From an uncultured Candidatus Melainabacteria bacterium (GTDB taxonomy: Bacteria > Cyanobacteriota > Vampirovibrionia > Gastranaerophilales > Gastranaerophilaceae), in contig CAKVND010000022.1 of assembly GCA_934777245.1 (NCBI GenBank), forward strand, positions 1 to 32,879: DNA of 32,879 nt, in the 5' to 3' direction. Positions 1-10,178 of the stretch are shown here, in pieces. Made by a program: the position numbers and the translations under genes. Each line of letters opens with the position of its first letter. Positions within the stretch are counted from its first letter, which is position 1. Below the pieces are notes generated by a model that ran no database searches, was not told where the DNA came from, and saw nothing but the letters and a program-made list of their open reading frames with translations.

Positions 1-2
1 AA

Positions 3-131
3 ATTTTTGATGATAACGAAATTGTCGTTTTTGACTGTTTAATATATGATAGTAAAGGAAACGAATTGGCGAGCGCGACGATTAACGCTTATCAAGGTGA
101 AAATATCGAGGAAGTGCTAAAAAATGAATGA
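3..131 (+). CDS. C-terminal end of a 3-hydroxyacyl-ACP dehydratase-like protein (ApeP-like), partial
   Basis: An open frame enters from the left edge and gives 42 residues ending at TGA. It overlaps the next start codon by 8 nt, which is typical of an operon. The tail has the pattern hydrophobic-x-C-x-hydrophobic, then DSKGNELA, then a final strand ATINAYQ. From family knowledge, hot-dog-fold dehydratases of aryl-polyene clusters end with a similar '...G-LA-A-LNVYQ' strand. Together with the ketoreductase and ketosynthase behind it, this suggests an ApeP-like dehydratase that removes water from 3-hydroxyacyl-ACP. Only the tail is visible, so the assignment leans on context. Confidence 0.5.
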   Translation: MFDDNEIVVFDCLIYDSKGNELASATINAYQGENIEEVLKNE

Positions 132-843
132 TGTATTAGTTACAGGAGCAAGCAGAGGAATCGGCAAAGCGATTGCGCTTTATTTGGCGGAAAACGGTTA
201 TAACCTTGTTTTGCATTGCTCAAAAAACGCAGAACGATTAAACGATTTGAAATCAGAAATCGAATCAAAAGGAGTTAAAGCGAGAACTTTGGCATTTGAT
301 ATTTCAAACAGAGCCGAAGCTGAAAAAGTTTTGTTGAACGATATCGAAACAAATGGCGTTTATTACGGTATAGTTTTGAACGCCGGAATTGCAATGGATA
401 ATCCATTTCCTGCAATGGAAGATAATGAGTGGGATAAAGTTCTCGACACTAATTTAGGTGGATTTTATAATGTCATTAGACCAATTATTATGCCATTAAT
501 TCAAGCTAAAAAAGGCAGAATTGTTGTTATGTCATCAATTTCCGGTCAATGCGGAAATCGAGGACAAGTTAATTATAGCGCTTCAAAAGCAGGTTTAATC
601 GGCGCTGCGAAGGCTTTGAGTCAAGAAGTTGCTAAACGTCACATTACTGTTAATTGCGTAGCTCCCGGGGTTATTGAAACTGAAATGACAGAAGATTTAC
701 CACAAGAAGTTGTCAAACAAATCCCAATGAAAAGAATGGGAAGCGCAAAAGAAGTTGCAAGTGCTGTAAATTATTTACTTTCAGAGGATGCAGGATATAT
801 TACGGGGCAAGTTATTGCTATAAACGGAGGGCTTTATCTGTGA
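124..843 (+). CDS. fabG: 3-ketoacyl-ACP reductase, SDR family (FabG/ApeQ-like)
   Basis: This is a 239-residue classical short-chain dehydrogenase that reduces 3-ketoacyl-ACP with NAD(P)H in the cytoplasm. The nucleotide-binding TGASRGIG lies at residues 7-14, NAGIA at 87-91, and the catalytic Ser138, Tyr151 and Lys155 stand at the same numbers as in E. coli FabG. The gene overlaps the upstream dehydratase tail by 8 nt and the downstream ketosynthase by 4 nt (GTGA), so the three are translationally coupled. No acyl carrier protein or acyltransferase of primary fatty-acid synthesis is adjacent. With a dehydratase and a ketosynthase of aryl-polyene type as neighbours, it is more likely the ketoreductase of a polyene pathway than the housekeeping FabG. 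The second reading is inferred. Confidence 0.85.
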   Translation: MNDVLVTGASRGIGKAIALYLAENGYNLVLHCSKNAERLNDLKSEIESKGVKARTLAFDISNRAEAEKVLLNDIETNGVYYGIVLNAGIAMDNPFPAMEDNEWDKVLDTNLGGFYNVIRPIIMPLIQAKKGRIVVMSSISGQCGNRGQVNYSASKAGLIGAAKALSQEVAKRHITVNCVAPGVIETEMTEDLPQEVVKQIPMKRMGSAKEVASAVNYLLSEDAGYITGQVIAINGGLYL

Positions 844-2054
844 GGAGAGTTGTTATAACTGGAATGGGGCTTGCGTCTCCTCTAGGTTCAACAGTAAAAT
901 CCGCGTTTGAAAGGCTTAAAACTTACAAGAATTGTGTCTCTCATTGGGAAAAATTAGATGAATTTGAACGATTGAATACAAATCTAGGCGCATTTGTTCA
1001 AGGTTTTGTAGAACCGGAATATTTTAACAGAAAAATTAAACGCACAATGGGTCAAGTGTCTGTAATGTCAGTTGTTACAGCAGAAGATGCTTTTAGAGAC
1101 GCAGGATTATTGGGTGATGAATGCATACACAAAGCCGGCGTCAGCTATGGTTCTTCAATGGGTTCTTTTGATGCAGTTTTAGATTTTTATTCAATGTGCA
1201 TTGATAAACAAGTAAAAATGTTAAATTCGGGCTCTTACATAAAGATGATGCCACAAACAACCGCCGTAAACTTGTCATTATATTTTAAAACACATGGCAG
1301 ATTAATTCCGACTTCTACTGCTTGCACATCGGGTTCAATGGGAATCGGTTATGCTTATGAAGTAATTAAAGACGGCTATCAAGACGTTATGATTGCAGGC
1401 GGTGCCGAAGAAATCCACCCAACGCAAGTTGGAGTTTTTGATACTCTTTATGCTACAAGTACAAAAAATGATACGCCTAATTTAACACCGGCTCCGTTTG
1501 ACAAAGATAGAGACGGACTTGTAATCGGAGAAGGCGCCGGAACTGTTATATTAGAAGAATATGAACACGCTAAGGCTCGCGGAGCAAAAATTCATGCAGA
1601 AATCGTCGGATTTGCGACAAATACAGACGGAGCACATATTACAAATCCAAATAAAGACACAATGGCTGAAGTTATGCGCAAATCACTAGAATGCGCGGGG
1701 CTTAAACCTAACGATATTGGGTATATTAATGCGCATGGAACAGGAACTGTAAATGGTGATATAGCAGAATCTGTTGCGACAGAAGAAGTTTTTGGCAAAA
1801 TCCCGATAAGTTCAATTAAGAGTTATACTGGTCATACGCTTGGCGCTTGCGGTGCAATTGAGGCGATTTTAGGTGTAGAAATGATGAATAACAATTGGTA
1901 TCCGCCGACTCTGAATCTTAAACATCCTGATGAAGAATGCGGAAGATTGGATTATATTATGGGCGAAGGTAGAACGCTTGATTGTCCTTATATTATGACA
2001 AACAATTTTGCGTTTGGTGGAATAAATACATCAATAATTTTGAAGAGAGTATAA
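840..2054 (+). CDS. fabF: beta-ketoacyl-ACP synthase II-type ketosynthase (FabF/ApeR-like)
   Basis: A 404-residue condensing enzyme that extends acyl-ACP with malonyl-ACP. The thiolase-fold triad is complete: Cys162 in TACTSGSMG, His299 in NAHGTGT and His332 in YTGHTLGACG, with Lys327 just before it. It starts with GTG inside the TGA of the ketoreductase. The segments GVSYGSSMGS, CTSGSMGIGYAYEVI and AGGAEEIHPT resemble, from memory, aryl-polyene ketosynthases (ApeR) more than housekeeping FabF, which has no YAYE segment. Length and active site are intact, so it should be an active elongating enzyme. It could instead be an ordinary FabF, and a tree would decide. It ends the operon or reads into proC, 13 nt downstream. 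Confidence 0.85.
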   Translation: MRRVVITGMGLASPLGSTVKSAFERLKTYKNCVSHWEKLDEFERLNTNLGAFVQGFVEPEYFNRKIKRTMGQVSVMSVVTAEDAFRDAGLLGDECIHKAGVSYGSSMGSFDAVLDFYSMCIDKQVKMLNSGSYIKMMPQTTAVNLSLYFKTHGRLIPTSTACTSGSMGIGYAYEVIKDGYQDVMIAGGAEEIHPTQVGVFDTLYATSTKNDTPNLTPAPFDKDRDGLVIGEGAGTVILEEYEHAKARGAKIHAEIVGFATNTDGAHITNPNKDTMAEVMRKSLECAGLKPNDIGYINAHGTGTVNGDIAESVATEEVFGKIPISSIKSYTGHTLGACGAIEAILGVEMMNNNWYPPTLNLKHPDEECGRLDYIMGEGRTLDCPYIMTNNFAFGGINTSIILKRV

Positions 2055-2067
2055 AGGAGAACTTATT

Positions 2068-2880
2068 ATGAGTAATTATAAAATTGGTTTTATTGGCGCA
2101 GGAAAAATGGCAAGCGCAATTATAAAAGGATTAATTAAAACAGGTTTTGCAAAGCCTGAAGAACTTGTTGCTTCACAAGCTGAATTAGATTTATTGGAAG
2201 AAAAATCTAAGATTTTGGGTATTAAAGTAATCGGCGACAATAAAGAATTGGCAAAAAATTCAAACACAGTATTTATTGCTACAAAACCTAATCAAGTCGC
2301 AGATGTATTGGCAGAAATTTCACCTTGGATTAATCCTGAAAAACTTGTTGTTTCAATTGCAGCAGGTGTTACAATCGAAAAACTTGAAGCAAATTTACCT
2401 ACAGGCACAAGAGTAATCAGAGTTATGCCAAACACTCCTGCTTTAGTTGGCGAAGGTATGAGCGGTATGGTAGGCGGCAAGAACGCAAAAAAAGAAGATT
2501 TAGAATTTATTAAAGAACTTCTTTCTACCATCGGAAAATGCATAGTGGTTGATAATGAATCTCAAATTGACATTGTTACCGCGATTTCAGGTTCAGGCCC
2601 TGCATTTTTCTACAAGGTTATCAATGAAATTGCTAGAGCAGGTGAGAAATTAGGCTTAGATTATGAAAAATCTTTGTTATTAAGTATTCAAACTGCAATT
2701 GGTTCTGCAAAAATGGCACTAAATAGAGAAATCAGCATGGAAGAGTTGATTTCTAACGTAGCGACAAAAGGTGGTTGTACAAGAGTCGGCGTTGATTGCA
2801 TGGATGAAAATAACAGCGAAAAATTGTTCTACGATGTAATCAAAAGTACGACAGAAAAAGCGCACGCACTAGGGAAATAA
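2068..2880 (+). CDS. proC: pyrroline-5-carboxylate reductase
   Basis: A 270-residue protein of normal length for ProC, which reduces 1-pyrroline-5-carboxylate to L-proline with NAD(P)H in the cytoplasm. The N-terminal Rossmann motif is IGFIGAGKMASAI (residues 5-17). The dimerisation and active-site region TAISGSGPAFFY sits near residue 170. The usual C-terminal 'SPGGTT' loop appears here as ATKGGCTRVG, a mild departure. A good Shine-Dalgarno (AAAGGAG, 2053-2059) precedes the ATG. It lies 13 nt behind the ketosynthase without a terminator between, so co-transcription is likely although the functions are unrelated. A rho-independent terminator follows. Confidence 0.95.
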   Translation: MSNYKIGFIGAGKMASAIIKGLIKTGFAKPEELVASQAELDLLEEKSKILGIKVIGDNKELAKNSNTVFIATKPNQVADVLAEISPWINPEKLVVSIAAGVTIEKLEANLPTGTRVIRVMPNTPALVGEGMSGMVGGKNAKKEDLEFIKELLSTIGKCIVVDNESQIDIVTAISGSGPAFFYKVINEIARAGEKLGLDYEKSLLLSIQTAIGSAKMALNREISMEELISNVATKGGCTRVGVDCMDENNSEKLFYDVIKSTTEKAHALGK

Positions 2881-2928
2881 AAGTGTTGGTAAGTGAAATG
2901 TAATTTTATTAATATTATAAACGTGAGA

Positions 2929-2959
2929 GGATATTTTTAAATTGAAAATATCCTTTTTT
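2929..2959 (+). terminator. rho-independent terminator after proC
   Basis: A perfect 9-bp stem (GGATATTTT at 2929-2937 with AAAATATCC at 2945-2953), a 7-nt loop and six T residues directly after it. On the other strand no T-run follows, so it serves the plus-strand transcript only. Confidence 0.8.
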
Positions 2960-2986
2960 ATTTACTTTGGAATGTAGCGATGTTTT

Positions 2987-3292
2987 TTATAAATTAAAAT
3001 ATAGTTTGTTAAGCTCTGCTAAGGTCATCGCTCCGGTTCGTGCTTCTTCAAGCTTTTGCTTTTCTTGTGTTTCTTTTATTGCTTCAAGTGGTTGAACCTG
3101 AATTGATTGCTTTTGTTCTTCCTCTTGTTTTGTCTGAATTTTTTCAATTAATTCTGTTTTAAGCTGTTTTAACTTAGCTGCGTCTGTGTTTTTATTGCCA
3201 CTAGGTGTAATTCCCATTTGCATGAGCTCTCTAAGTATTCTCAAATACTCCGGATCAGAAGTTGAACTTATTGCTCCAACTGGGTTAATCAT
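2987..3292 (-). CDS. small coiled-coil protein of unknown function
   Basis: A 101-residue protein, not recognised. The start is supported by an AGGAG Shine-Dalgarno a few bases upstream of the ATG at 3292. Residues 1-35 are mixed (MINPVGAISSTSDPEYLRIL) and predict a short helix. Residues 38-92 are rich in K, E and Q with heptad-like leucines and isoleucines, and probably form a coiled coil. There is no signal peptide, membrane segment or cysteine. It stands alone, convergent with proC and divergent from the pore gene, which suggests a monocistronic transcript. The 'MINPV-' opening recalls other short lineage-specific proteins, but no function can be claimed. Confidence 0.7.
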   Translation of the reverse strand: MINPVGAISSTSDPEYLRILRELMQMGITPSGNKNTDAAKLKQLKTELIEKIQTKQEEEQKQSIQVQPLEAIKETQEKQKLEEARTGAMTLAELNKLYFNL

Positions 3293-3561
3293 TTTTTACT
3301 CCTTCATTGTAAAATTTTATTACCTAAGTGATATACTTTATAGTTCCACTAATCAAACGATTTATAACATTTGTATATAAACATCTTTACAAAAGTTCAT
3401 ACATGAGTTAAAATTAAGTATAACGCGTTAATATTTTGTTACAAACTGGCAATAAAATTTGTTTCGAGTTTTTATTTAAAATATAATGTTAGGGTGTAAC
3501 AATTTATAACCCAATAACAAAATATACATAATAGATAGAAAGAATTAGGAATCCTGAAATT

Positions 3562-5334
3562 ATGAAGAAACAAATAAGCTATTTGCTAACAGTTTTATGT
3601 TTGCTTGCAGCCAGTAAAACATTTGCGAATGACCTTTTACCCACTAACGTAAGAAACGAACTTGAACGTCAGGGCTCTGGCGGCATGTATAATACTTTAG
3701 ATGATTTAAACTCTAAGCATTTTGAAATTGATAAGAGCTACATTCAATCTTTTGATGATGTAACTAAAGATGAAGAAATTTACGATGCATCTGTAGAAGA
3801 AAACCAAGCAAGAGAAGGTATGTTATACAACCCTCACTTCTTGTTACAAAAAATTAATTTTGAAGGCAATACAAAAATTTCCTCAGACGAACTTGAGAAA
3901 TTAGGTTTGGAAGTTCTTGGTGAGGATGTTTACTTTGATGAATTATTAGAAGTTTGTCAAAAAGTAACAAACTTATATAGAGCTAAAGGTTATTTAACAT
4001 CTTATGCAACAGTTCCTCCTCAAAGAATTGTGGACGGTGTTGCAACAATTAAGATTATTGAAAGTAAAGTCGGTGAGCTTAATATTGATGGTGAAAAATG
4101 GACTCGTGAATGGTATTTAAGACATATCATTATGGGCAAAGCTGGCTTGAGAGAAGGCGATGTATTTAATGCTAAAAACCTTCAAAGAGCAATGAAAGAA
4201 ATCAATAGAGAAGATTATGTTCAAGTTCAAACAGAAGTTGAAAGACAACAAGAAGGTGATGAAAATACTGCAATCACTTTGAATGTTAGAGATAGATTCC
4301 CTGTTAATTTGAACTTCTCTTATGATGACTACGGTCGTTCATATACAGGCGCTCAAAGAGTTTCATTCCTAGTTGGTATGGATAACTTAACAGGTTTGGG
4401 CGATAAAGTTTATGGCGGTACAATTCTTTCATCCGGTGCGACTGGTTGGATGGCCGGTTATTCACTTCCTGTTTCATCTTACGGAACAAGATTATCATTC
4501 GATTTTTCTGATTCACATGTAAGATTAGGTGGACCTTATAAATCATTAAATGTTAAAGGTAATGCACAAAGTTACTTCTTTAAATTAACTCAACCATTAA
4601 TTCAAACAGCTAAGTCTGATTTGATTTTCTATACAGGTTACGATTATGTTAACGCAAATACGTCCGCATACAACAATACAAATAATCCGACAAGATTAGC
4701 TGATTATAACTTGAATGTATGGCGTTCCGGTTTATACGGCATGACGGATGATAATTACGGTCGTTGGATTGGTAACGTAGGCGTTGACTTTGGTATGGGC
4801 GGTGACGGACACGGTGCTATTCAAGATACAACATTCTTTAAAGTTAATGCCGGTGCAACCCGTGTACAAAGATTATTTGCAAGAAGTATGGGTATTGTAA
4901 GAGTTAACGGTCAATATTCACCAAATAAATTATTTGCAGCTGAACAAATGCAAATGGGTGGTCCTTACACATTAAGAGGTTATCAACCGGCTGAATTAAT
5001 CGGTGACTACGGTGTTACAGGTACAGTTGAATACAGATTCCCTGTTCCATATTTGTACAAATTGATGCCAAAAGTTGATGAAAGATTAAAACTTGCAGTA
5101 TTCTACGATTGGGGTTGGCTTGGTGAAAATGGTAACATTTATAATTACCCTCAAACATTCTTACATTCAGTTGGTTTCGGTACTTACATTAACTTTACTG
5201 ATTGGTTAACTGCTCAAATCGGTGTAGGTTTCCCTCTAGGTCGTTCTTACAACGAAAATACTGCAAGGTTCTACTTTAGTGTAAACTCTGATTTAGACAG
5301 ATTAATTCCTCTTAGAAATCCGGAAAAATTATAA
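3562..5334 (+). CDS. outer-membrane TpsB/ShlB-type transporter (POTRA plus beta-barrel)
   Basis: A 590-residue Omp85-superfamily protein. Residues 1-22 are a signal peptide (MKKQ, hydrophobic core, cleavage after TFA). Residues 23-90 are a linker. POTRA domains occupy about 93-168 (FLLQKINFEGNTKIS start) and 169-243. The rest is a beta-barrel with alternating aromatic and small residues. GPYTLRGYQP near residue 470 matches the (V/L)RGY lid-loop motif that marks TpsB and BamA barrels. TpsB pores export a partner exoprotein (TpsA) carrying a haemagglutinin-type secretion domain, but no such partner lies beside it, so it is an orphan here. An upstream SD-like TTAGGAA and a strong downstream terminator make it monocistronic. 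A general Omp85 role is a weaker alternative. Confidence 0.85.
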   Translation: MKKQISYLLTVLCLLAASKTFANDLLPTNVRNELERQGSGGMYNTLDDLNSKHFEIDKSYIQSFDDVTKDEEIYDASVEENQAREGMLYNPHFLLQKINFEGNTKISSDELEKLGLEVLGEDVYFDELLEVCQKVTNLYRAKGYLTSYATVPPQRIVDGVATIKIIESKVGELNIDGEKWTREWYLRHIIMGKAGLREGDVFNAKNLQRAMKEINREDYVQVQTEVERQQEGDENTAITLNVRDRFPVNLNFSYDDYGRSYTGAQRVSFLVGMDNLTGLGDKVYGGTILSSGATGWMAGYSLPVSSYGTRLSFDFSDSHVRLGGPYKSLNVKGNAQSYFFKLTQPLIQTAKSDLIFYTGYDYVNANTSAYNNTNNPTRLADYNLNVWRSGLYGMTDDNYGRWIGNVGVDFGMGGDGHGAIQDTTFFKVNAGATRVQRLFARSMGIVRVNGQYSPNKLFAAEQMQMGGPYTLRGYQPAELIGDYGVTGTVEYRFPVPYLYKLMPKVDERLKLAVFYDWGWLGENGNIYNYPQTFLHSVGFGTYINFTDWLTAQIGVGFPLGRSYNENTARFYFSVNSDLDRLIPLRNPEKL

Positions 5335-5351
5335 AAAGGTTATAAATAGAG

Positions 5352-5383
5352 AAAGAGGTGACTTTTTAGTCCCTCTTTTTTTT
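5352..5383 (+). terminator. rho-independent terminator after the TpsB pore gene
   Basis: AAAGAGG (5352-5358) pairs with CCTCTTT (5372-5378). The inner GACT/AGTC pairs (5360-5363 with 5368-5371) extend the stem, leaving a 4-nt loop, and a run of eight or more T follows. Confidence 0.85.
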
Positions 5384-5505
5384 GATTTTAAACAAGTATT
5401 AATAAATGGGTAATTAAAAGTTGTCTGTTTTTTGCATTGCGTATATTAATATTATTAGTTACTCTTTTTTGATTTTGTAATAAAATATAAAAAAGAGGTA
5501 AAATT

Positions 5506-6249
5506 ATGTCAGAACAAATTTACGGAAATATACATTCAATAGAAAGTTGTGGAACGGTTGATGGACCGGGAATTCGTTTTGTTGTATTTACGCAAGGTTG
5601 TCCAATGAGATGTCAGTATTGTCATAATCCGGATACTTGGGATTTTAAAGAAAATAACAAAATGAGTGTCGAAGAAATTGTAAAGCAGTATGAGGGAGTT
5701 AAAGAGTTTTGTGCTGGTGGTGTAACCGTAACTGGTGGAGAACCTATGGCGCAAATGGAATTTGTAACAGAATTATTTAAAAGACTTTCGGAGAAAGGAG
5801 TTAATACAGCTCTTGATACATCGGGTGTTTTGTTTAACAAAGATAATACCGCAAAAGTCGACGAATTAATGAAATATACAAGTATTGTACTTTTGGATAT
5901 TAAACATATTGATGACGAGGAACATAAAAAATTAACAAAACATTCAAATAAGAATATTTTAGATTTTGCGCGCTATCTTTCAGATATTAAAAAGCCAATG
6001 TGGGTAAGGCACGTTGTTGTTCCGGGTATCACTGATAAAGAAGAGTATCTAACGCGATTGGGTGACTTTTTGGCAACATTGCATAATGTTAAGGCTTTAG
6101 ATGTTCTACCTTATCATGATTTGGCAATTCCAAAATATGAAAATTTAGGTATTGATTATCCGCTAAAAGGCATACCACCGCTTACGCATGAAGAAGCTAT
6201 CAAAGCAAGGAATATAATATTAAAAGCTTATAAGGCAAACAGAAAATAA
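5506..6249 (+). CDS. pflA: pyruvate formate-lyase activating enzyme (radical SAM)
   Basis: A 247-residue radical-SAM activase. It uses S-adenosylmethionine and a 4Fe-4S cluster to place the glycyl radical on pyruvate formate-lyase under anaerobic conditions. The cluster ligands are Cys32, Cys36 and Cys39 (CPMRCQYC). The N-terminal substrate signature SCGTVDGPGIRFVVF and the TGGEP motif (SAM binding) are present. Length equals the E. coli enzyme. An AGAGG Shine-Dalgarno (5494-5498) precedes the ATG. No formate-lyase gene is in the window, so the target enzyme is encoded elsewhere. Another glycyl-radical activase is possible, but the absence of an inserted 8-Fe ferredoxin domain favours PflA itself. 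Confidence 0.9.
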   Translation: MSEQIYGNIHSIESCGTVDGPGIRFVVFTQGCPMRCQYCHNPDTWDFKENNKMSVEEIVKQYEGVKEFCAGGVTVTGGEPMAQMEFVTELFKRLSEKGVNTALDTSGVLFNKDNTAKVDELMKYTSIVLLDIKHIDDEEHKKLTKHSNKNILDFARYLSDIKKPMWVRHVVVPGITDKEEYLTRLGDFLATLHNVKALDVLPYHDLAIPKYENLGIDYPLKGIPPLTHEEAIKARNIILKAYKANRK

Positions 6250-6327
6250 ATAAAGGTGTAAAGTTTATCTTTATTTCAAAATATTTTTTCAAACTGGGTT
6301 GTTATAGCATTTAAATGAAGTTGACAT

Positions 6328-6357
6328 AAAAAAACGGCTTTTGAAGCCGTTTTTTTA
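6328..6357. terminator. bidirectional terminator between pflA and the ahcY unit
   Basis: AAAACGGCTT (6331-6340), loop TTG and AAGCCGTTTT (6344-6353) form a 10-bp stem flanked by A-runs on the left and T-runs on the right. It can therefore stop transcription from pflA on the plus strand and from ahcY on the minus strand. Confidence 0.9.
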
Positions 6358-6375
6358 TTTATTTTAAATTTTCAT

Positions 6376-8076
<1,701 letters not shown>

Positions 8077-8165
8077 AAATTTTCCTATATTTGTAAAATA
8101 AATAATCCCAATCAAATAATTATCTTTATAGCAATTTTAACACAAATTTATGTAAAAGTAGTTTA

Positions 8166-8194
8166 TTGCGTATATTCAAATTTTATACTAAAAT
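8166..8194 (+). promoter_or_regulatory. predicted promoter of a leaderless mRNA (amidase)
   Basis: TTGCGT (8166-8171), a 17-nt spacer and TAAAAT (8189-8194). The -10 box ends 6 nt before the ATG at 8201, so transcription is predicted to start on or next to the A of the start codon. No Shine-Dalgarno is present. Confidence 0.6.
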
Positions 8195-8200
8195 AACGCT

Positions 8201-9532
8201 ATGAAGAAAGGGTTATTGACTTTATTATTATTGTCATTAGGAGTTGCTCAAAGTTTTGGTTATGAGCTTGTTTTGCCACATGAAAAAAGTTCTATTTCTA
8301 ACACAAATTATGCTTTTTTTGTTGGTAAAGCTTGTAACGGAGAAACTATTTCAATAAACGGATGTCCGGTCTATGTAGCTTCTAATGGCGCATTTGCGCA
8401 TTCTGTAAAACTTAAAGAAGGCGAAACTCGCGTTGTTATACGTTCTAACTACAATACACAAGTTTATAAGTTTTACAAAAATACACCTTGTAAGGCGCAC
8501 GAAATTCCAATAACAGATTTTGACATACAACCAACAATTGTTAATCATGATAATGTACCTTTAAGAAGTACGCCAATTGATGGCGGATTAAATAGAATTG
8601 CACATCTTTTCAAAGGTACAACGATTTTAATCAATGGTTCAAAGGGTGATTTTTACAGAGTATTCTTATCAAAAGATAAAGTTGCGTGGATTGCAAAAAA
8701 AGATGTTGATTGTGCTGAATCGTCAGAAGTTGCATCTTTTATTAACATGAATAGTGAAAAGTTTAAGAATGCAACAATTCAGACAATTGCGTTTTCAAAA
8801 AATCTACCTTATACGATTGAAGAAAAAGATAAAGAAATTTTATTTAAAATCTATAATCCGGAACTTTCAGACAGTTCAGTTTACACACTTAATATTCCAA
8901 AGCCTGAAAAGTATTATTACAATATTACATTAAAAGACGGGGTTTATACGTTTAAGGTAAGCGAACTTCCACAAAGCTTAGAAGACATAACAATCGTTGT
9001 AGACGCAGGTCATGGTGGTTCTGAAAAAGGTGCAATCGGTTGTTTAAACGATGCGGAAAAAGATATTAATCTGAAAATAGCTCTTGAATTGCAGGAAAGA
9101 TTAAAACTTATGGGCGCAAATGTTGTTATGACAAGAGAATGCGATGGCAATGTGTCTTTAAACGACAGAGTGGATATTGCAAAGAAAAATGATGCGAATA
9201 TTTTTGTGAGCGTTCATTTAAATTCAATTGGTGATATTCCGATGAACATTCATAAAAATCGCGGAACAAGCGTTTATTATTTTAATCCAAATTCAAAAAA
9301 ACTTGCAGAAACTGTAGAAAAATTAGTTAGTGCTTCTGCTGGAACTAAAAAAGATGGTGTGCATACAGCAAGCTTTGCTGTAATTCGCCCTTATAATTAT
9401 GTTGGAATATTAGTTGAAACTGCTTATATGACAAATCCTTGTGATTCAGTTTTATATAAATCAGAAAATTTTGCTTATGATGTTGCAAAAGGAATTGCTG
9501 ACGGAATTGTAGAATTTGTAAATAAAAAGTAA
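8201..9532 (+). CDS. N-acetylmuramoyl-L-alanine amidase (Amidase_3) with SH3-like domain
   Basis: A 443-residue exported peptidoglycan hydrolase that cuts the MurNAc-L-Ala bond. Residues 1-20 are a signal peptide. About 22-95 form a beta-rich domain, and 107-170 resemble a bacterial SH3 domain (DNVPLRSTP, then GDFYRVFLSKDKVAWI). The catalytic Amidase_3 domain spans about 262-443. Zinc and catalytic residues are His271 (VDAGHGG), Glu286, His339 (SVHLNS) and Glu406 (LVETAYMTN), all in place, so it should be active. It probably acts in the periplasm in cell separation or wall turnover. It has its own promoter, no ribosome-binding site and a predicted leaderless transcript. Confidence 0.9.
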   Translation: MKKGLLTLLLLSLGVAQSFGYELVLPHEKSSISNTNYAFFVGKACNGETISINGCPVYVASNGAFAHSVKLKEGETRVVIRSNYNTQVYKFYKNTPCKAHEIPITDFDIQPTIVNHDNVPLRSTPIDGGLNRIAHLFKGTTILINGSKGDFYRVFLSKDKVAWIAKKDVDCAESSEVASFINMNSEKFKNATIQTIAFSKNLPYTIEEKDKEILFKIYNPELSDSSVYTLNIPKPEKYYYNITLKDGVYTFKVSELPQSLEDITIVVDAGHGGSEKGAIGCLNDAEKDINLKIALELQERLKLMGANVVMTRECDGNVSLNDRVDIAKKNDANIFVSVHLNSIGDIPMNIHKNRGTSVYYFNPNSKKLAETVEKLVSASAGTKKDGVHTASFAVIRPYNYVGILVETAYMTNPCDSVLYKSENFAYDVAKGIADGIVEFVNKK

Positions 9533-9536
9533 TAAT

Positions 9537-9564
9537 TTTACACATGCCCTTATGTTGTGATAAC
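9537..9564 (+). promoter_or_regulatory. candidate nrdG promoter
   Basis: TTTACA (9537-9542) and an extended -10 (TGT directly before GATAAC, 9559-9564) with a 16-nt spacer, just after the amidase stop codon. No terminator is visible between the two genes, so some read-through is possible. Confidence 0.4.
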
Positions 9565-9593
9565 ATGGACATAATGAAAAGGGAGTTATGGAA

Positions 9594-10085
9594 ATGAACT
9601 ATCACAATATTACAAAAGATGATATGCTAAATGGCGACGGTTTGAGAGTTGTACTTTGGGTTGCAGGTTGTACACATCATTGTCAGGGTTGTCAAAATCC
9701 GATTACTTGGGATGTTGGCGGTGGACTTCCTTTCGATAAAGCGGCAGAAGACGAACTTTTTGAAGCATTAAATAAACCGCATGTTTCCGGAATTACATTC
9801 TCCGGTGGCGATCCTTTGCATCCTTTCAACAGGGAAGAAGTTTTTAGACTTGTAAAAAGAATTAAAAATGAATTACCGGATAAAACAATGTGGTTATATA
9901 CAGGATTTTTATGGGAAGATATCAAAGATATTCCTGAAATTGCGGATTTGGATGTAGTTTGTGAAGGCAAGTTTGTAAAAGAATTGTTAGATAACAAAAA
10001 ACATTGGGTTGGAAGTTCAAACCAACGTGTTATTGATGTTAAGAAAACACTAGAAACCGGTGAAATTACTTTACACAATTCATAA
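9594..10085 (+). CDS. nrdG: anaerobic ribonucleoside-triphosphate reductase activating protein
   Basis: A 163-residue radical-SAM activase that generates the glycyl radical on NrdD so that deoxynucleotides can be made without oxygen. An ATG at 9588 is only 2 nt from the GGGAG Shine-Dalgarno (9581-9585), while ATG 9594 is 8 nt from it. The later start gives MNYHNI like other NrdG proteins and puts the cluster cysteines at 26, 30 and 33, exactly as in E. coli. SGGDPLHPFN and the C-terminal WVGSSNQRVIDV are family signatures. NrdD itself is not in the window. A terminator follows. Confidence 0.93.
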   Translation: MNYHNITKDDMLNGDGLRVVLWVAGCTHHCQGCQNPITWDVGGGLPFDKAAEDELFEALNKPHVSGITFSGGDPLHPFNREEVFRLVKRIKNELPDKTMWLYTGFLWEDIKDIPEIADLDVVCEGKFVKELLDNKKHWVGSSNQRVIDVKKTLETGEITLHNS

Positions 10086-10127
10086 ATTAATGATTAATAA
10101 TGTAATTTTTTAATTTTTGTTTCAATG

Positions 10128-10163
10128 AAAAAGCGGATATCTTTCGATAATCCGCTTTTTATT
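10128..10163. terminator. bidirectional terminator between nrdG and the glucan phosphorylase homologue
   Basis: AAAAAGCGGAT (10128-10138) pairs with ATCCGCTTTTT (10150-10160) around an 11-nt loop. The A-run and T-run on either side allow it to work on both strands for these two convergent genes. Confidence 0.9.
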
Positions 10164-10178
10164 ATTATTTTTATCCAA

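Noticed and set aside
4304..4546. Minus-strand open frame inside the pore gene
   Set aside because: Shadow of a clearly coding plus-strand frame; no start signals.
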